Source of the DNA: Cacajao melanocephalus
Taxonomy: Eukaryota > Chordata > Mammalia > Primates > Pitheciidae
Direction: 5' to 3'
Length of the DNA: 64,000 nucleotides
NCBI GenBank assembly: GCA_963573385.1
Contig: CAUYLG010059026.1
Span: 1 to 64,000 of the forward strand
Below the pieces are notes generated by a model, which saw nothing but the letters and a program-made list of their open reading frames with translations, did not search any database and was not told the origin of the DNA. The position numbers were made by a program, and so were the translations under genes. The number at the start of each line of letters is the position of its first letter. The stretch's first letter is position 1. Of the stretch, positions 19,202 through 49,807 are shown piece after piece.

Positions 19202-20587
19202 GCTTTTGATTTCACAGCCTTTTTATATGCAGTGTATTTTAATTCTGTGTCTCTAATAAGGGGATATCATAGATACCATTCTACAAGCTCATTGGGTCAT
19301 GAATTTTTTTATTATTGCTAAGTATCTAGAGGGATTAATATTCAGTAAAATTTGGGGAAACACTAGCCAAATGAATAAATTATCAGCCTTTAGATTATAT
19401 TCAAGAACTTTCATAATCTCCCATGTTAAATTAAATATCCTTTACTGGTCCCTTGTCACTCTTTGTGTATGCTCTTCTGCATTTGTCTCTTATATACTAG
19501 GATTATCTGTATCCATCTTCACCATGGACTGTGGGGTCCATGGGCTCTCTTTATCTCTGTATCCTCAGCACTAAACAGTGTCTGTCATGTAATAGCTCAC
19601 TAACAACTCACTGAATAATAAATGGATCTGTTTCTGAAATAGGAATTTTCCCCGGCTGTATTATTATTGTCATACTTACAGGATCATTGGTTTCTTTAAT
19701 TTGTAGGTCTGGAAAAAGAATTAAAATTATATATTAGAGCTGAAACAGACCTTCAAGTTCATCCAGGCCAGCAGTTTTTAGACTGTATATCTTCAGTATT
19801 CCATAATCCTCTTTCCCACCAGTTCCCCTTCCCTGCAGGGGCTGTTAAAGCGAATGGAAAGGAAAAAGTGGCATATGAAACACATGTTCTCTTAGCAGTT
19901 TTAAATGTTAGGTTTCATAAATTCCCTTTGAGGAGGAGTTCCGAGGCTACACTTTGGGAGCCATTGGTCTAGTATCCAATCCCCTTGCTTATGAAGAAGT
20001 GATAACAGGCCCAGAATAATTGACTTTCCCACTGTCACAAAGTTCTTAGTAACAGAGCCAGAACTAGGATTCAAATGATCTTATTTTCACAGTGCTCTTT
20101 GCAATATTTTGAAAAATTAAAAAGCTCGTTAGATTATGAACTGAAATTCGGTTATGTGTTCACATGAAAACTTGTTACATAAATGTTCACCATACCTTTA
20201 TTCATATTAGCCCAAAACCGGACACAACCCAGATGTCTTTCAACAGATAATGGATAGACAAACTAACATATTCATACAGAAGCCATATATGTAATAAAAT
20301 GGCATAGAACTAAACACACAAATAAGTGCAAGTAAAACCAGTGCCATGTGAATGAGATCATTGAATTGTTTCCTTGTCAATATCCTGGTTATGATAATTG
20401 TATTGTAGTTTTGCACAGTGTTACCATTGGGAGAAACCGTGTAAAGGGCATGGGGGATCTCTCTGTATTCTTTCTTACAACTGAGTGTGAACCTACAAGT
20501 ATCTCAAAAAGCTTAATTTAAAATTTTTTAAAAATAAAAGTGCAGATGCCTCCAAGAAATAAAATATTATGTGGATTTATTATTTAG

Positions 20588-20676
20588 AGCCAAACTTGGA
20601 ATGCCACAGTTTTTGAGTCCTGAAGCCCAGAGTCTTTTACGAATGCTTTTCAAACGAAATCCTGCAAACAGATTAG
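20588..20676 (+). CDS. RPS6KA3: RPS6KA3 exon 11, residues 282-312
   Basis: The exon encodes '[20 protein letters not shown]' followed by FKRNPANRL, helix H and the conserved arginine region of the kinase C-lobe. Acceptor TTATTTAG; donor GTAAAA. The glycine codon 312 is split with exon 12. Confidence 0.96.
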
Positions 20677-24776
<4,100 letters not shown>

Positions 24777-26174
24777 TAATGCATGTCAGTACCAGTTAAA
24801 AATTACACTCCTCTCATTGTTAAAAATGTCTTTTGTTATTAAAAAAAATTAAATTTAAGTATCTGGCTAGTGATCTTCAGAGATCTTAATCTAGAACCCT
24901 GTAAGCTAAAGGTAAGGTGGTTATACATCTAGTTTGCCCAGAGCAGTACCAGTTTACACCTCAAGTGATTTTTAAAGTATCTTTTTTGCTTTCAGAAGTC
25001 CCCATTTTATGTTCAGGATGTCAGCAAAATTCCTCAAAATTGTATGCAAAATTTTGTATGTTTATATCTTCTCTGGCAAAAATGTTCATACCTTTCTTTA
25101 CATCTAAAAGGATCTTGGAACTAATAAAAGAATAATAACCACTATCATAAAATTCATTATCATTGGCTGTTTTAATTTCATCAAGTATGCTAAGACAGAA
25201 TTTTCTAAGCCAAAAACCAAGGAACCTAGCTCTGCAATAAAGTTTGAATTTCAAACCTTTGTTTGTTCACTTACAACTAAGTAAGTGAACTATATTCAAA
25301 TCTGTCTTTTCACTTCTTGGAATAGTAGCCTCTGCTCTCCAATCTCAAGCAATTCAAACAACATCTAAAGCTTTCAACTTATTTAAACCATAAGACTGGT
25401 TTATAAATATGCATAGCTCCTGTTTAGAGAGATAGTGAAATTAGTTGTTATTACTGTTCTAAACTCAGATGTAACTGCTTCAAAGTCATCAGTGTGTATA
25501 GGGCTTTTGTGTGGATAGGATGAACCATAGAAATACATTTAATTTGCTTCATTGGAAGGACAGTAAAGCTAATTTTAAAGAAGGAAATAAATTTTTAAAG
25601 AAATACATCTAATTTTCTATTTTCTTATTCCTTGCTCTTACTGAAATCTAAGATAAATAGAAATTTTCAGATTGCTTACATGAAAGGAGAAAAGACTAAT
25701 AACATATTTGGTGGGCAGTTTAAGGATGTGTCTTGCCTCCATAAATACATGATAACAAGCAGAAATGTCCTGAGGCCCCTTTGCATTACAGAAACCTTGA
25801 GGACTATGCCTAAAACCTCAAAAATATCTCCAAGCTATTTGTGGATATTTGTGACTTAAATGATTCATAAAACCCATCCCAATACAACTGAATTCTACTG
25901 AAATGACTAAATATTTGAGGTCCACAAGCACAAGTATAGATCTAATGTAAACTGGGCTCAGATTAGCAGATCCACACCAAAAACAACCCCTCCCAGTGTG
26001 TTCTGGTTTTCAAAAGACTAGTACCAGATCATCTCTTAAATTAGCATGTCTATTCCATATACCTGTCCTCTTAATCACCCATTTGCCTAATTCCACACTA
26101 TCATTTGCAGTTGATTACAGTGGGCACCTATATGTTTATCTTCCCTCTTCTCCAAATACAGAACTGTTTTATGA

Positions 26175-27420
<1,246 letters not shown>

Positions 27421-28295
27421 TTCAGATAGAAGGTTGGGCTCATACTGAGAGTTGTAACCTCTTTCCTAGGTTGCTGGAGGGCCTGGGTATTTAGTACATA
27501 CATTGATCACTAAGCTGTTTAAAATTGAACATACAAAGGCTACCTAATTTGTTTCAGACCACCCTTTGAATGAATTGAAAGCAAAATTTGTCTTTTTTAT
27601 ATAATATTAGTTTGGCAGATTAAAATATTAAGAGAAATATTTTTAAGGAGCAGCCAAAATAAAAGGGTTAGAAAGCTACATTACTATTTTAAAGGGCTTT
27701 ATTATAATAATTAAACTAAATTCTAACCAAATAAAATTCTAGGTGTGATTTTCTGTGTAGCTTTCTGCCTAACTTCAAAAACAAGATTGTTCTGCTTAAC
27801 TGGTAATTAGCTTTTATAAGTAGCTTACAACTAACAGGATATTCAATTGAAGGATTTTATTAAAGGAAGTAAACAATTCAATAAGCAGATGCTAGTGGTG
27901 GTGTTATATCTGGCTCTTAATTATCTGTATTGATGAGGGATTAGAAGTTTATTAGAGTTCCCAAATGTTTAAGACCTTCAAGGATAGAAGAAAAGATACG
28001 TTAACTGTGTTCTTGGTACCTTTTCTCAAGACTTTTTGAGTTTTTGGTAGGTCCTAAACTTACTACAAACTTACATTGGAGAGGCATGGTGGGAATGTGA
28101 CTCATGAGTTGGAATTTATAGCCTTGCCGTCTATATTAAGACTGGCTTTCTGATTAAACAGTCTGGCCAGGTAGTTGAATAAAACTGATTGATAAATGAC
28201 TTATTTATACACTATTTACATAAGGTAATACCCAAGGTCTGTAGCTATAAACTGTATAGTTCATGAGCTTCTGTTCTAAAATATTTGCCTTTTAG

Positions 28296-35505
<7,210 letters not shown>

Positions 35506-35582
35506 GTTTTAAAACGACAAGGCTATGATGCTGCTTGTGATATATGGAGTCTTGGTGTCCTACTGTATACAATGCTGACCGG
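35506..35582 (+). CDS. RPS6KA3: RPS6KA3 exon 19, residues 589-614
   Basis: It encodes 'VLKRQGYDAACDIWSLGVLL' and YTMLTG, helix F with the DIWSLG signature. Acceptor TTTTTCTAG, donor GTGAGT running straight into a TA repeat. Confidence 0.97.
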
Positions 35583-36619
<1,037 letters not shown>

Positions 36620-36782
36620 TAGTGAGAAAAAATACTACCAGTTAGAAACTTTTGTTTATAAGTTAGTATGTTGAAGTAATGTTACCAAATAATTTGAACT
36701 CAAAAATTGACCCATTATTTTGTTTCTTTCCCAGCTGACTTCGGTTTGGCCTTATTATTTGTACTTCTAAAACTGTTTCTCA

Positions 36783-37076
<294 letters not shown>

Positions 37077-37872
37077 TCACTGAAGAACATGATAAATTAT
37101 AACAGTGGTAGTCTTCATGATTTGTCTGTCTATTGTGTGCCTCTTCACACGCCACTTTACCAAAATTATGTCATGTAATCCTTATAACACCCTGTGAAAT
37201 AGGTGCTAGTATCCCCATTTCACAGAAAGAAACCAGAGCCTAGAATGTTAGTTCGAACTTGTCCATGTTATATACCAGGTAACTATGTGGGTGCTTCAAA
37301 CTAAATATGACTCCACAGCCCTCATTCCCTAGAATAATTATACCATGTTCTATTTTTAATTTAGATTATGAAGAAAGGGGTTTCGGGTTTTTTTCACAAT
37401 AGAGGTGTAGTCTTACAGTATCTGCATGAAATCATTTGAAGAGCCTTTCTCACTGGAAGATCTGCCATCCCCTGAATAGCACCGACTTGCTTTCCAACTC
37501 TGCTCTATTTTTACTTTTTTCATAGAGAATTCTTTAAAAGAAAAAAGAATTAAGTTTTTTACTTCAAAATAAGAAAAACAGAGTAGATAAAGAGGATGCA
37601 TATTGGTAAAAGTGCATATTCTTTTTTCTTAGGGGTGAAAGCTTGAGTTGAGGTGATTGTATAAGTAAATAGAACACATCAAAAATGTATATAGATTATA
37701 TTGGCATAGGGACTGAAGCCTCAGTTAACTAGTTTAATGTCTGTATAGATAATATTTGGTTTTATAACTGCATTTAAAATGAAATGTTGGTCAGGTGCAG
37801 TGGCTCACACCTATAATCCTAGCACTTTGGGCCAAGGCAGGCAGATCACTTGAGGTCAGGAGTTCAAAACTA

Positions 37873-38304
<432 letters not shown>

Positions 38305-38397
38305 TTAGCCTTCACCTTTTTCTAACAATAAAATGTCTTAAACCAGATAATTTATTTCTCTGGGTATCTGTTTCCTTTGTAGTTCCCTTTTTGAGTC

Positions 38398-38430
38398 CCT
38401 TCATTTATTAATGTGCTTAATAAATGAAGG
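38398..38430. other. Perfect 13-bp inverted repeat
   Basis: CCTTCATTTATTA (38398-38410) and TAATAAATGAAGG (38418-38430) are exact inverse copies around the loop ATGTGCT. Confidence 0.92.
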
Positions 38431-38882
38431 CCTTAGAGATAAAAGATGTGACGAAGATAGAATTCCCTGTCTCAGGTTGCTCACAGTCTAGTTGGGAGAC
38501 AGCCAAAAATATACAGTACAGTGTCACATGTGCTGTAACAGTGGTACAATTTCGATGCTAAAAAAGTTCATAGATGATGCTTAGTCAGAAGGATTTTAAG
38601 GAAAGCTTTCCAGAAGCAGTGAAGGAGTTTGCCAGGCAGATTTGGGGACCAGAAAGATGTAGTCCCAAGCTGAGAGATCAGCATATGCAGATAGGTAGTG
38701 ATGATAACATTGAGAATAGCAGAATGCCTCCAGGCTGGTCATTCCATGTGACTAGTGCAGGGTGCGTGGGAGAGGGGAGCTGATGAACCCAGATTGTGAA
38801 ACGCTTTGTGCCTCGTGCACAGGATTATGGGCCTAACTGGGTATTGTGGAGCTGTTAAAACATGTTAAGCAGTGCAGTGATC

Positions 38883-39505
<623 letters not shown>

Positions 39506-41818
39506 AAAGTGCATTCTGTGGAGCAGTAAGTAATTCTTAGCTATGGAGTCTACCACAAACTTTGTCATGATAGGTTGTGAGGTATATTAAGTAATGTTAC
39601 CAATAATAAAATATCAGAGCTTACACATTAATTGATTTTTTAATAAGTTAAAGCAAGTTGAGGTTATCACTGTGATTTTATTCATTCACTTGCTTTCTGG
39701 TATGCTTTTTTGGTGAGAGAGAAAGGGCAGGTGAGAATGGAGATACGGAACACAAATAATTACATCCAACTCACAGCCTATCTTATAGACTCCATGTTAT
39801 TACTAGTAACTGTTACTAATATGTACCATTAAGACTTGTGATTACAAGCATGATATAATTCCATAATTAGCCACAAGATAGAAGGGAAGGCTCTATCAAT
39901 CTGGGTGTATCCCCTCAAGAGCAAGTTACACATGTGAATGTTGTCAGTCATGTGGGTCATATGTGGCTTTGAGAATGAGAAGACCACAGCTGGCATTTAC
40001 TGAACATAAATGTGCCAAGGACTGTGCTAACACTTTTACCTATGTTGTTTCATTCAGGCCTCACTGACCTAATGTTAAGAACAGTACTTGTAAGATTTTG
40101 CAGTATTTCAGGTCATGAATGATGAGGACCTACACTAGAGCAGTTGTGATGGAATTTGAGCCAAATGGAAGAGAGATTGAGGAGGCAAAATAGACTTGAT
40201 GGTTTATTATACATAAGAAATGAGAGAGAAGCAGGTATAATGTATGTAGTCCCCATTTCTACCTTGGGCAGATGGATGAGGGGTGGTATCCTTCACTGAT
40301 TTGTGGCATACCAAAAAAGTACTATTGAGAGGAGTGGTGGTTGCAGATTTGACATTATAAATTAAGAGATGTATGTCCATCAGACAACTGTCTATATAGT
40401 TACCTGTCTTAAAAGAGAAATCTGGGGTGACACTTAAGAGTTGTCATCATTCATAGTAGCTAAAGCCATGAGTATGAATGAGACTATCTGAGCAGAGTGG
40501 TAAGAGAGCCAAGGAAGGAATTCCGGAGAGCACTACTTAAAGAGAAAGCTTAAGAGGAATAGCCATTAAAGGGGTGGCAGTAAGAGAAGTAGTTTGAAGT
40601 TAGTTTGCCAAAAGTTCATTAGCGTACAGATATGATTAAAATTATAATTGAGTTTTGTTGTACCTGGACAGTTTTGCAACATTTCATGCAATTTTAAGCA
40701 TTTTTGCCTACTTTCAGAATTGCAAAAGGGAGGTTCCTTTTTTCTTTTTTTTTTTTTTTTTGCTTTTTACTTCCAGCTGTGCTCAATTGCGTATCCCTGT
40801 TCTTAGCTGTTAATAAGTAAAAGTAAGAAACCATAAATGTCTCATAGCAGAGGAGTATCTGGGACAACATCACCCCAGTTCCAAAGATCTGGTCAACTAC
40901 TAGATTCTGTCAGTTCTTTATCCTAAATACCTCAGTTCCATCCATTTCTCTCCTTTTTTTTTTCTTTTTTGAGATAGAGTCTCACTCTGTTGCCCAGGCT
41001 GGAGTGCAGTGGTGCAGTCACAGCTCGCTGCAACCTCGAACTCCTGGACTCAGGCCATCCTCCTGCCTCAGCTTCCTGAACAGCTGGAACTACGGGCATG
41101 CACCACCATGCCCAGCTAATTTTTAAATTTTTTGTAGAGAGGTGGTCCCACTATGTTGCCCAGGCTGGTCTCCAACTCCTGGACTCAAGTGATGCTCCCA
41201 CTTTGGTCTTCCGAAGTGCTGGGATTACAGGCATGAGCCACCATGCCCAGCGCAGTTTTCTCCATCTCATACACCTCCCTGAAGCTGTCATCTTTCACCA
41301 GTGCATTTTCCTCCACACTCAGTGTGATCTGTTTAACCACATCACTCCCTAACTTTAAATACTTTATTACCATCAAATTAAGTCCACATTTGCAAATATG
41401 GTTTACAGGGACTTTCCTGGTCTGGTCACTTCTCACCTCTCCCACTTTATCCACTGCCACATTCTCCTTGGCAGTAAATTTGTGCTGCAGTCGCATTGTA
41501 CTCCTGCCAATTCCTTAACTGTGACATCTCTCTCACCTGAGGGCTTTCCTCCAAACTCACTCTCCATTCTCTCCATTCTCTCTACTCTACCTGAAGCAGT
41601 GTTTCCCCCTTTGTTTCTCTAATCCAGCTCCTGCTTATCCTACAGGTCTTAACTTCCTCTTAAAGAGTCACTTTTAAGCCACCTCGCCCAGTTCAGGTCA
41701 GGTATCTCTTTGTCCCTCTAGCTGCACCTGGTATTTGTTCATCCTGTCAAAGAACTTATTTGCTTTGTGATTAATTCTTTGTCTCTCCTTCACTGAACTG
41801 AAAACTTCATGAAGCTAG

Positions 41819-42013
<195 letters not shown>

Positions 42014-43035
42014 TAAAAAATAAAATTGTAGAGACAGGGTCTCACTATGTTGCCTAGACTTAATGTCTGTGTTGTTCACTAACTACCCAGTGCCTAGCAG
42101 AATGCCTGGCCTTTAATGGATACTTACCAAATGTATTTTGAATGAAAAATTTTTTAAATGGTGGCTTTTATAAATGACAGTTGTGTTATTTCAAAGAGTG
42201 TAAAACCACATGGCGATTATATGCGTCTACATTGCATGCATAGGAATGGCATGTAGATAGATATGCGGTGCTAACAGTGACTGTCTCTGGAAGAGTGGGA
42301 TTATGGTGTTCCTCATGTGCTTTCACTTTTCATATATTTTCTGATTACTCTCTAATGCCCATGAGTTGCTTTGGAAGTAGGAAGAAAAAAAAAATGAATA
42401 CTATAATCTCTTCAGGGGGCATTTAGAGCCCTCCAATTAAATTCCTATTATTGGACATCCATGTTGTTTTTTAGTATTACCAGCAACACAAAAAAAAATC
42501 TTAAGTAGCTGAATATTACTTAAAAATAAATTGGCCAGGGATGATGGTTTGCACCTGTAATGTTATAACCTTGGGAGGCTGAAGCAGGAGTAACACTTGC
42601 ATCCAGGAATTGGAGACCAGCCTGGGCAACATGGTGAAACACCATCTCTACTAAAAATGCAAAAGTTAGCGCACACCTATGATTCCAGCTCCTCGGGAGG
42701 CTGAGGTGGGAGGATCACTTCAGCCCAGAAGACAAAGGTTGCAGTGAACCAAGATCACACACTCCAGCCTGGGCAACAGAACGAGACCCTGTTTCAATAA
42801 ATAAAATAAATAAACCTACAAAAATGTAAGAAACTCAGAAAATCTGAAGGAAAAAAGAGCCAGAGTACTTAAAGATACATAAAATGTGCTCAATTGACCC
42901 CTTGTAATGCACCTAATTACTATTCGCAGGGGAAAAAACCAGAGACTGATTTTTTTTTTCCCCAAAATTACCATGTTGACCAAAGGGGCTGTTACCAGTA
43001 AAAGCAGTGTCATAGAAGCTAAGAAAGAATGTTCA

Positions 43036-44304
<1,269 letters not shown>

Positions 44305-44598
44305 AGTGACCTCAGTGAGATATTTGGTACCATGGTGTAAGCTGATAGCACAAGTTCTGGCGACAGGTAGCACATATCTGAGAGACACCTGCAAGCACAC
44401 ACTGTCCCAACTGGTACCCATAATGCTGCTGCTCCTGCTGCTGCTCCTGCTTTCGTCTCTTCTCGCTTTAAATGATTGTTAGCAAGTTAGATTTTCCTGG
44501 AGCTTCGGATGAAATGAAAATGGAAACATGATGAAGATATAGTCACTGAATCAACAAGAAAAATAATGAACATATGAATACCACCTAAAAATACACTG

Positions 44599-44604
44599 AA
44601 TAAA
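44599..44604 (+). promoter_or_regulatory. RPS6KA3: AATAAA hexamer, possible minor poly(A) signal
   Basis: A canonical hexamer lies about 295 nt after the stop codon. No strong downstream GU-rich element is obvious. It may be unused. Confidence 0.3.
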
Positions 44605-45267
44605 GTACACCATATAGCATTATTTTTATAGGAAATATTTCATGTCCCTTAAATATTCTTTGTTAGTTATAGGGATGGACAGTTTATGTTAAGCACTTAG
44701 CTTAAACAATCCGTTTATATTAGCACTGTATCCCTTGTGCCATCCAACATTTTGTATGTTTTTGTAAACAGTTCATATACAGTACATTTCTGTACTGCTT
44801 TCTTTAATGTATACATGCCTTGTTTAACTTGGAATCTATTATTGTTAATCAATTGACTATTAAATCTGGTTAAATAGTTCACCTGGATTAACAGTATTGT
44901 TGGACAGCCCTAAAAATGGCCAGATTGTGGAACAGCTGATGAATGTAATACTTCCAAAATGTACATATCTTTCCCCATTTGTGTTTCACTGGTTCATTCA
45001 TTTGTTTGTTTCTTAAAGTCAGGTGCTCTGTCAGACTAACCTAGAGAGCTGTTATAGTAGAGAAAGTTACCATATGTGTGTGGCATGAACTCAAGAATAC
45101 ACCTATGAAGTTAGTCCATATACTTTGCAACTCCTTAGAGTTCTTTTTCCCTTAATTAAGGAAGTAGTCCTTGCACTTTGAATCTTACATAGTATCCATA
45201 CTTAGAATTTGGCATATCATTTGGGATTTTGCCAATATACATCAAAGCCCTTTAAGAGTCATGGTAA

Positions 45268-45385
45268 AGAGATTGGTGAAGGAAAATTTAGCAACAGGTA
45301 ATTGAAGTCCTATTGGATATTTCATGAGAGATTGGTGAAGGAAAATTTAGCAACAGGTAATTGAAGTCCTATTGGATATTTCATG
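45268..45385 (+). repeat. Perfect 59-bp tandem duplication in the 3' UTR
   Basis: Copy 1 is 45268-45326 and copy 2 is 45327-45385. The copies begin AGAGATTGGTGAAGG and end GGATATTTCATG, and I see no mismatch. The base before each copy differs, which bounds the unit. Perfect identity suggests a recent event or an expansion still varying in the population. Confidence 0.95.
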
Positions 45386-45424
45386 TTTAAATAGATATTC
45401 TATATTAAACACTAATTTAAATGT

Positions 45425-45430
45425 AATAAA
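45425..45430 (+). promoter_or_regulatory. RPS6KA3: Proximal poly(A) signal candidate (short 3' UTR)
   Basis: A canonical AATAAA lies about 1.1 kb past the stop. Cleavage just after it would give an mRNA near the 3.5-kb size reported for the short RSK2 transcript. It lies 40 bp downstream of the 59-bp tandem duplication and 420 bp before the Alu, so the short form would lack the Alu. Confidence 0.55.
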
Positions 45431-45845
45431 GGCCAAAGGCCTCTATATGAAATTGGATTTAAACTTTCTTATTTTAGGGATTAAAACATTATTGATCAAA
45501 CAGTATCTGTACTAACCTAAAATTATAGGTAGGGCAGGCTAAGTGAACATTCGGCATCGAGTGTTTTCTGAATTCCTCATGATAATTTATAGCCATATAC
45601 TGCTTCCTTTGACTTCAGGAATGATCAGGTTTTATAATGGCCACTGGGTCTGCTTAGATCGCAGTATTCATTATCTACATCTAATTTGGTAGTTTCTACA
45701 ATTTTATCTGATGAAAGAAACTTCAGTACCCATTGTTACCTGGGTCTTTGCCAAGCTACCTAGCATACATCAGCATTTAATGTAAAAGACATACGAGCAA
45801 GGAAAAAATGGTTTAACTTACCTTATTAAGAAAGTACCCAAATGG

Positions 45846-46140
<295 letters not shown>

Positions 46141-48384
46141 AAGAATGTACCCATACGGATTTTTCTTAGTCGTGTACTAAGCCATGTATATCAGAAACCT
46201 TTTTTCCTGCCAAAAGCTTTAAATTTTCCCCTGAGAGTACAAAGCCAAGAGACTGTGGTTTATCTAAATGTCCTGAAATCCACTTGTCATTCCTTAATTT
46301 CTCCTCTATGCAATTGAAGAGAAAGGGAAAATCTATAACATTTCTTTTGCCCAAGTGACACAAAAGTGATCATTGCATAGAAATCAAATGTAAGTTTAGT
46401 TTCTAAATGAAAAATGTATAAGAGGGATATCAGAATATCTAGATAGAGAAAGTATTTTAATGTTCTTGAATATATGGATGCTAACTATTTAAAGCTGCTT
46501 TCCACTGCTTGGAAAGAGAGCTTTTTTCCCTCCTCTATTCAGTGTCTCAAATTATGGTCATCTCAAATTATTGTCACTTTTAAAATGTTAATGTCATTCT
46601 AAGCAGAAAGAAAAGACGTGTTTTCAGATTTTTCACACTGATGCTACTCCATAATTGCTTAGGTGTGTTGTCGTCATAGTCTTTTAGAACTAGAAGTAAA
46701 CACATAAATCCTTATGAATTACTCAGTCCAGCTTTCTCATATTGCATGTAAAGAACCTGAGACACAATCTAGAATCCTTAACTTTTCCCCATTTAGGTTT
46801 TTTTTTTTTTCCTCATAACACCATGCTGCCTTTCCTTCATATCACCAACCAGTAGTTGAGTTCAAAAACTACATATTTCTTGGGCAGTCCTCTACTGGTA
46901 TATGATGCCAACTTTATTTCTTTCAAAGATAATTGCCACCTTTGCCTAGTCAAGCAGCCAGTTTTATTGGAGAAAAGCAAGTTATATGTTCACAAAATGG
47001 AAGGATTTCTACCTACATTTATTTCATCTATGGTTCTGGTGTTCCCTTCCATTGCTTTTGACATACAGTCGAAAAACTTGGCCAACAATGTGCTCTAAAT
47101 ATAGTGCTTGTGCTGGGTTAATTTTTCCATTAATTTCTCAACATCAATTCTTCAGGCCCCTACAGTTGTGGTATTGAGGCCCCTGAAGGCTTCTGCCTTT
47201 CACCAATTAGTGCTGCCAGTTACTGGGGCTTCTCCCAGAAGGTATCACTCCACAAGCTTCCTCTTAGTCTCTAATCCAAAATAATATCCAAAACGAGAGA
47301 TTGAATTTAACCTTGTCAAGCACATACTGGAAAGTATGAATTATACTGCCATGTGTTCGTATCTTCCTTTCAAGTGATGGTGTTAATGAAGGTAAGTTTT
47401 TCATCCTTTTTTAATTTTTGTTTTTTATAAATCATTTCAGCTTTTTCTGGTTTATAGAGATGTTTTCTTTCTAATGCAACAGACCCCCGACTTTAACAGA
47501 TTTGATATGGATGCATTAATTACAAGCACCCCCAAAAGTCCAAAAATGGAATAATTTTGACAAGGCCCAAAGTTGAAATGCTATGAAGCTTGTGTGTATG
47601 AAAAGTCACCGATGATTATCTGGAGAGAAGGTGTGGTGTGTATGCTGTAGAGTTTCCACATTTCACCTGCAGAGCACTCCAAAAAGCGAGTTTGGGTCAA
47701 CCATTTCCCATCTCTTTTTAAGACGTGACTGCTCTTGGGGCCAGGGGACATCATGGGAGCTGGGGCTGTCCAGTTAGCTGTGCCCTGCACCTTCAGCCCA
47801 GGAAAGATTTGAACAGAGGGTAGGTGGGTGCAAAGGCTTAAAGAGAGAGTAGAATGTATTTGGCAGAAAAGGGACTGGGGTAAGCCCAGCCTGGGATGAG
47901 AGCAGAAAAGCATTCAAGATTTGCAGGCCTTGCTACAGTTGTGCTTAATCACCATGGAGGCCAGCAATACACATCTCAACATGGCTTTGATATTCTCTAC
48001 TTCTTGGCCTTTAAAAATGACCTGTAATTTTTCAGTTTGCTTCACTATATAGAGAAAATTCTATCTTATGGTTGATTGAGCATTGAGACTTATGAAGGCA
48101 TTAGGGTAGATAGCTCAGGAATGTAAAGGTTCAGAAAAGGTCTGTTTTCTCAGATTAACAAATACAGTGTATTGCATGGCTGACCTTGGTGCTTAAATCA
48201 GGAAGTTTCAATCTAGTTCTAGAGTTCTGTTCCTCTGAAATGCCCAATGCCATGTGACTAACTTTAAACTAGATATATACTTTGAGCCTTACTTAATTCA
48301 CAGATAAGTTGACTTAACTCAGTATTTTTATTTCAATTAATGAAAATAGTCCTCTTTTCAACCCCAGGTTGCTTACATTTTGCT

Positions 48385-48414
48385 GGTCTCCCCAAGTGAC
48401 CATTGGTGGAGACC
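48385..48414 (+). other. 3' UTR hairpin
   Basis: GGTCTCCCCAA pairs with TTGGTGGAGACC around a 7-nt loop. The 11-bp stem has one bulged T on the 3' side. It lies in otherwise unique 3' UTR. Its function is unknown. Confidence 0.5.
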
Positions 48415-49801
48415 AATTAATGAAGGAATGAAATTCACTTTCTTGGGACTGTGGTATTCTACAGAGCCACACTTAACCACTTTTTCCAATGAAGAATCTC
48501 CAGAATGATAATGCCCAAATATGGATGGCCAAGAAGAATTTGTATCTACAGTGTGCTTTATGTGTTTTTGACACTGCTGTATTCTGTGTGATCAAGTGAT
48601 TTGCAACTGGTTCCAATGTGGCAGTGTTCTCAAAGAATTCTAGTAACTAAGTCAACTTAGTTTTCTTAAGCCTGGTATTACTGTCAGCCTCACATTTACC
48701 ACTTTGATGCTAGTTTTTTAACTGTTCATAACAGGGCATACCAAGGGTTGGGATGAGAGCCTACTTCCTACCTCTTAAGGCACTTTCCTCGTTATTTTGC
48801 CATATAATCTTGAACTACATGATAAGCTGTTTAAATGTCCATGACTTCTCTCAGAGCAATAGGAAAGTATATTACATTTTGATTAGAGATTCGTGGAAAG
48901 GAAAATTTAGAGATTTAAGTTCAGAGGTACAAACCTCAAGAAAACCTCTTTAGAGCACATACCGTGAGTAGAATATATGTAAGCATATATGGGAAGAGAG
49001 TCGCTATAATAGTCCTCTCTAAGTAGATTAGTTCCTTGTCTAATGGAAGTGAACATCTTTACTCCTATTATCACTATAGTACTGAATGAACTGTATACTG
49101 AGTTTTTCAAACAAGTATTTAAAATAGAACTTTTACCTACAAAGCAAGGGCATAAAGATGTTGGTTTGTGTTTCTATAAGTGTAGTTTACCATCTAAAGC
49201 TTTGTTTTTTAATTTTTTAAAAAGGCTTCAAGGTATTGCCATTCCTTAGCATCTTTATTCATTATAGGTGATGAGTTTTTAACTCTTAAAATTATATACA
49301 TGTATTAGTTTATCTTAACCATTGCCCTAAGCAAAAGGGAAGGTATACACCTAAGGGATGTACTTACTTTGCGTTTTTGGCCAAGGGTGGGAATGGGGTG
49401 GGTGCCTACTTAAATAGTTTTTAAAAAAGAAAAAAATCACAAATATTTTTCTACTATTATATATGATCTTCCTTTATACTAGTTTCTCTCTAGTAAGGCA
49501 TGCCAGAAGCCCAAGATACCATATCATGAATTCTTACGTATTGTACCTTTTGTTGGTGGTTAAATCGCATCAGATGCTTGGCATTGCTGCCATAATTATG
49601 AAATGCTTGTAAAGGATCAAATATCACTAAACGCTTTAAATTGTTTTACTTAAGAGTCTAATCTGGGAAGTTTTCAAATCATACTATTAATGTGTAATCT
49701 AAGCTCTTCAGATGTATCCATGAATAATCCTGGAACAATATTGCTTGTACTCCTGTCATAGAACAGGTTTTGTAATCTTTAAAAGAAATGAAAATTTATA
49801 T

Positions 49802-49807
49802 AATAAA
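49802..49807 (+). promoter_or_regulatory. RPS6KA3: Distal poly(A) signal of RPS6KA3
   Basis: AATAAA is followed within 25 nt by a GT-rich stretch (GCATGTTTGTCCC), a good cleavage context. It places the gene end near 49825 and gives an 8-kb mRNA, as known for the long form. Confidence 0.75.

Noticed and set aside
47581..47913. 110-codon minus-strand ORF in the RPS6KA3 3' UTR
   Set aside because: No family resemblance and no promoter or splice support; probably chance.
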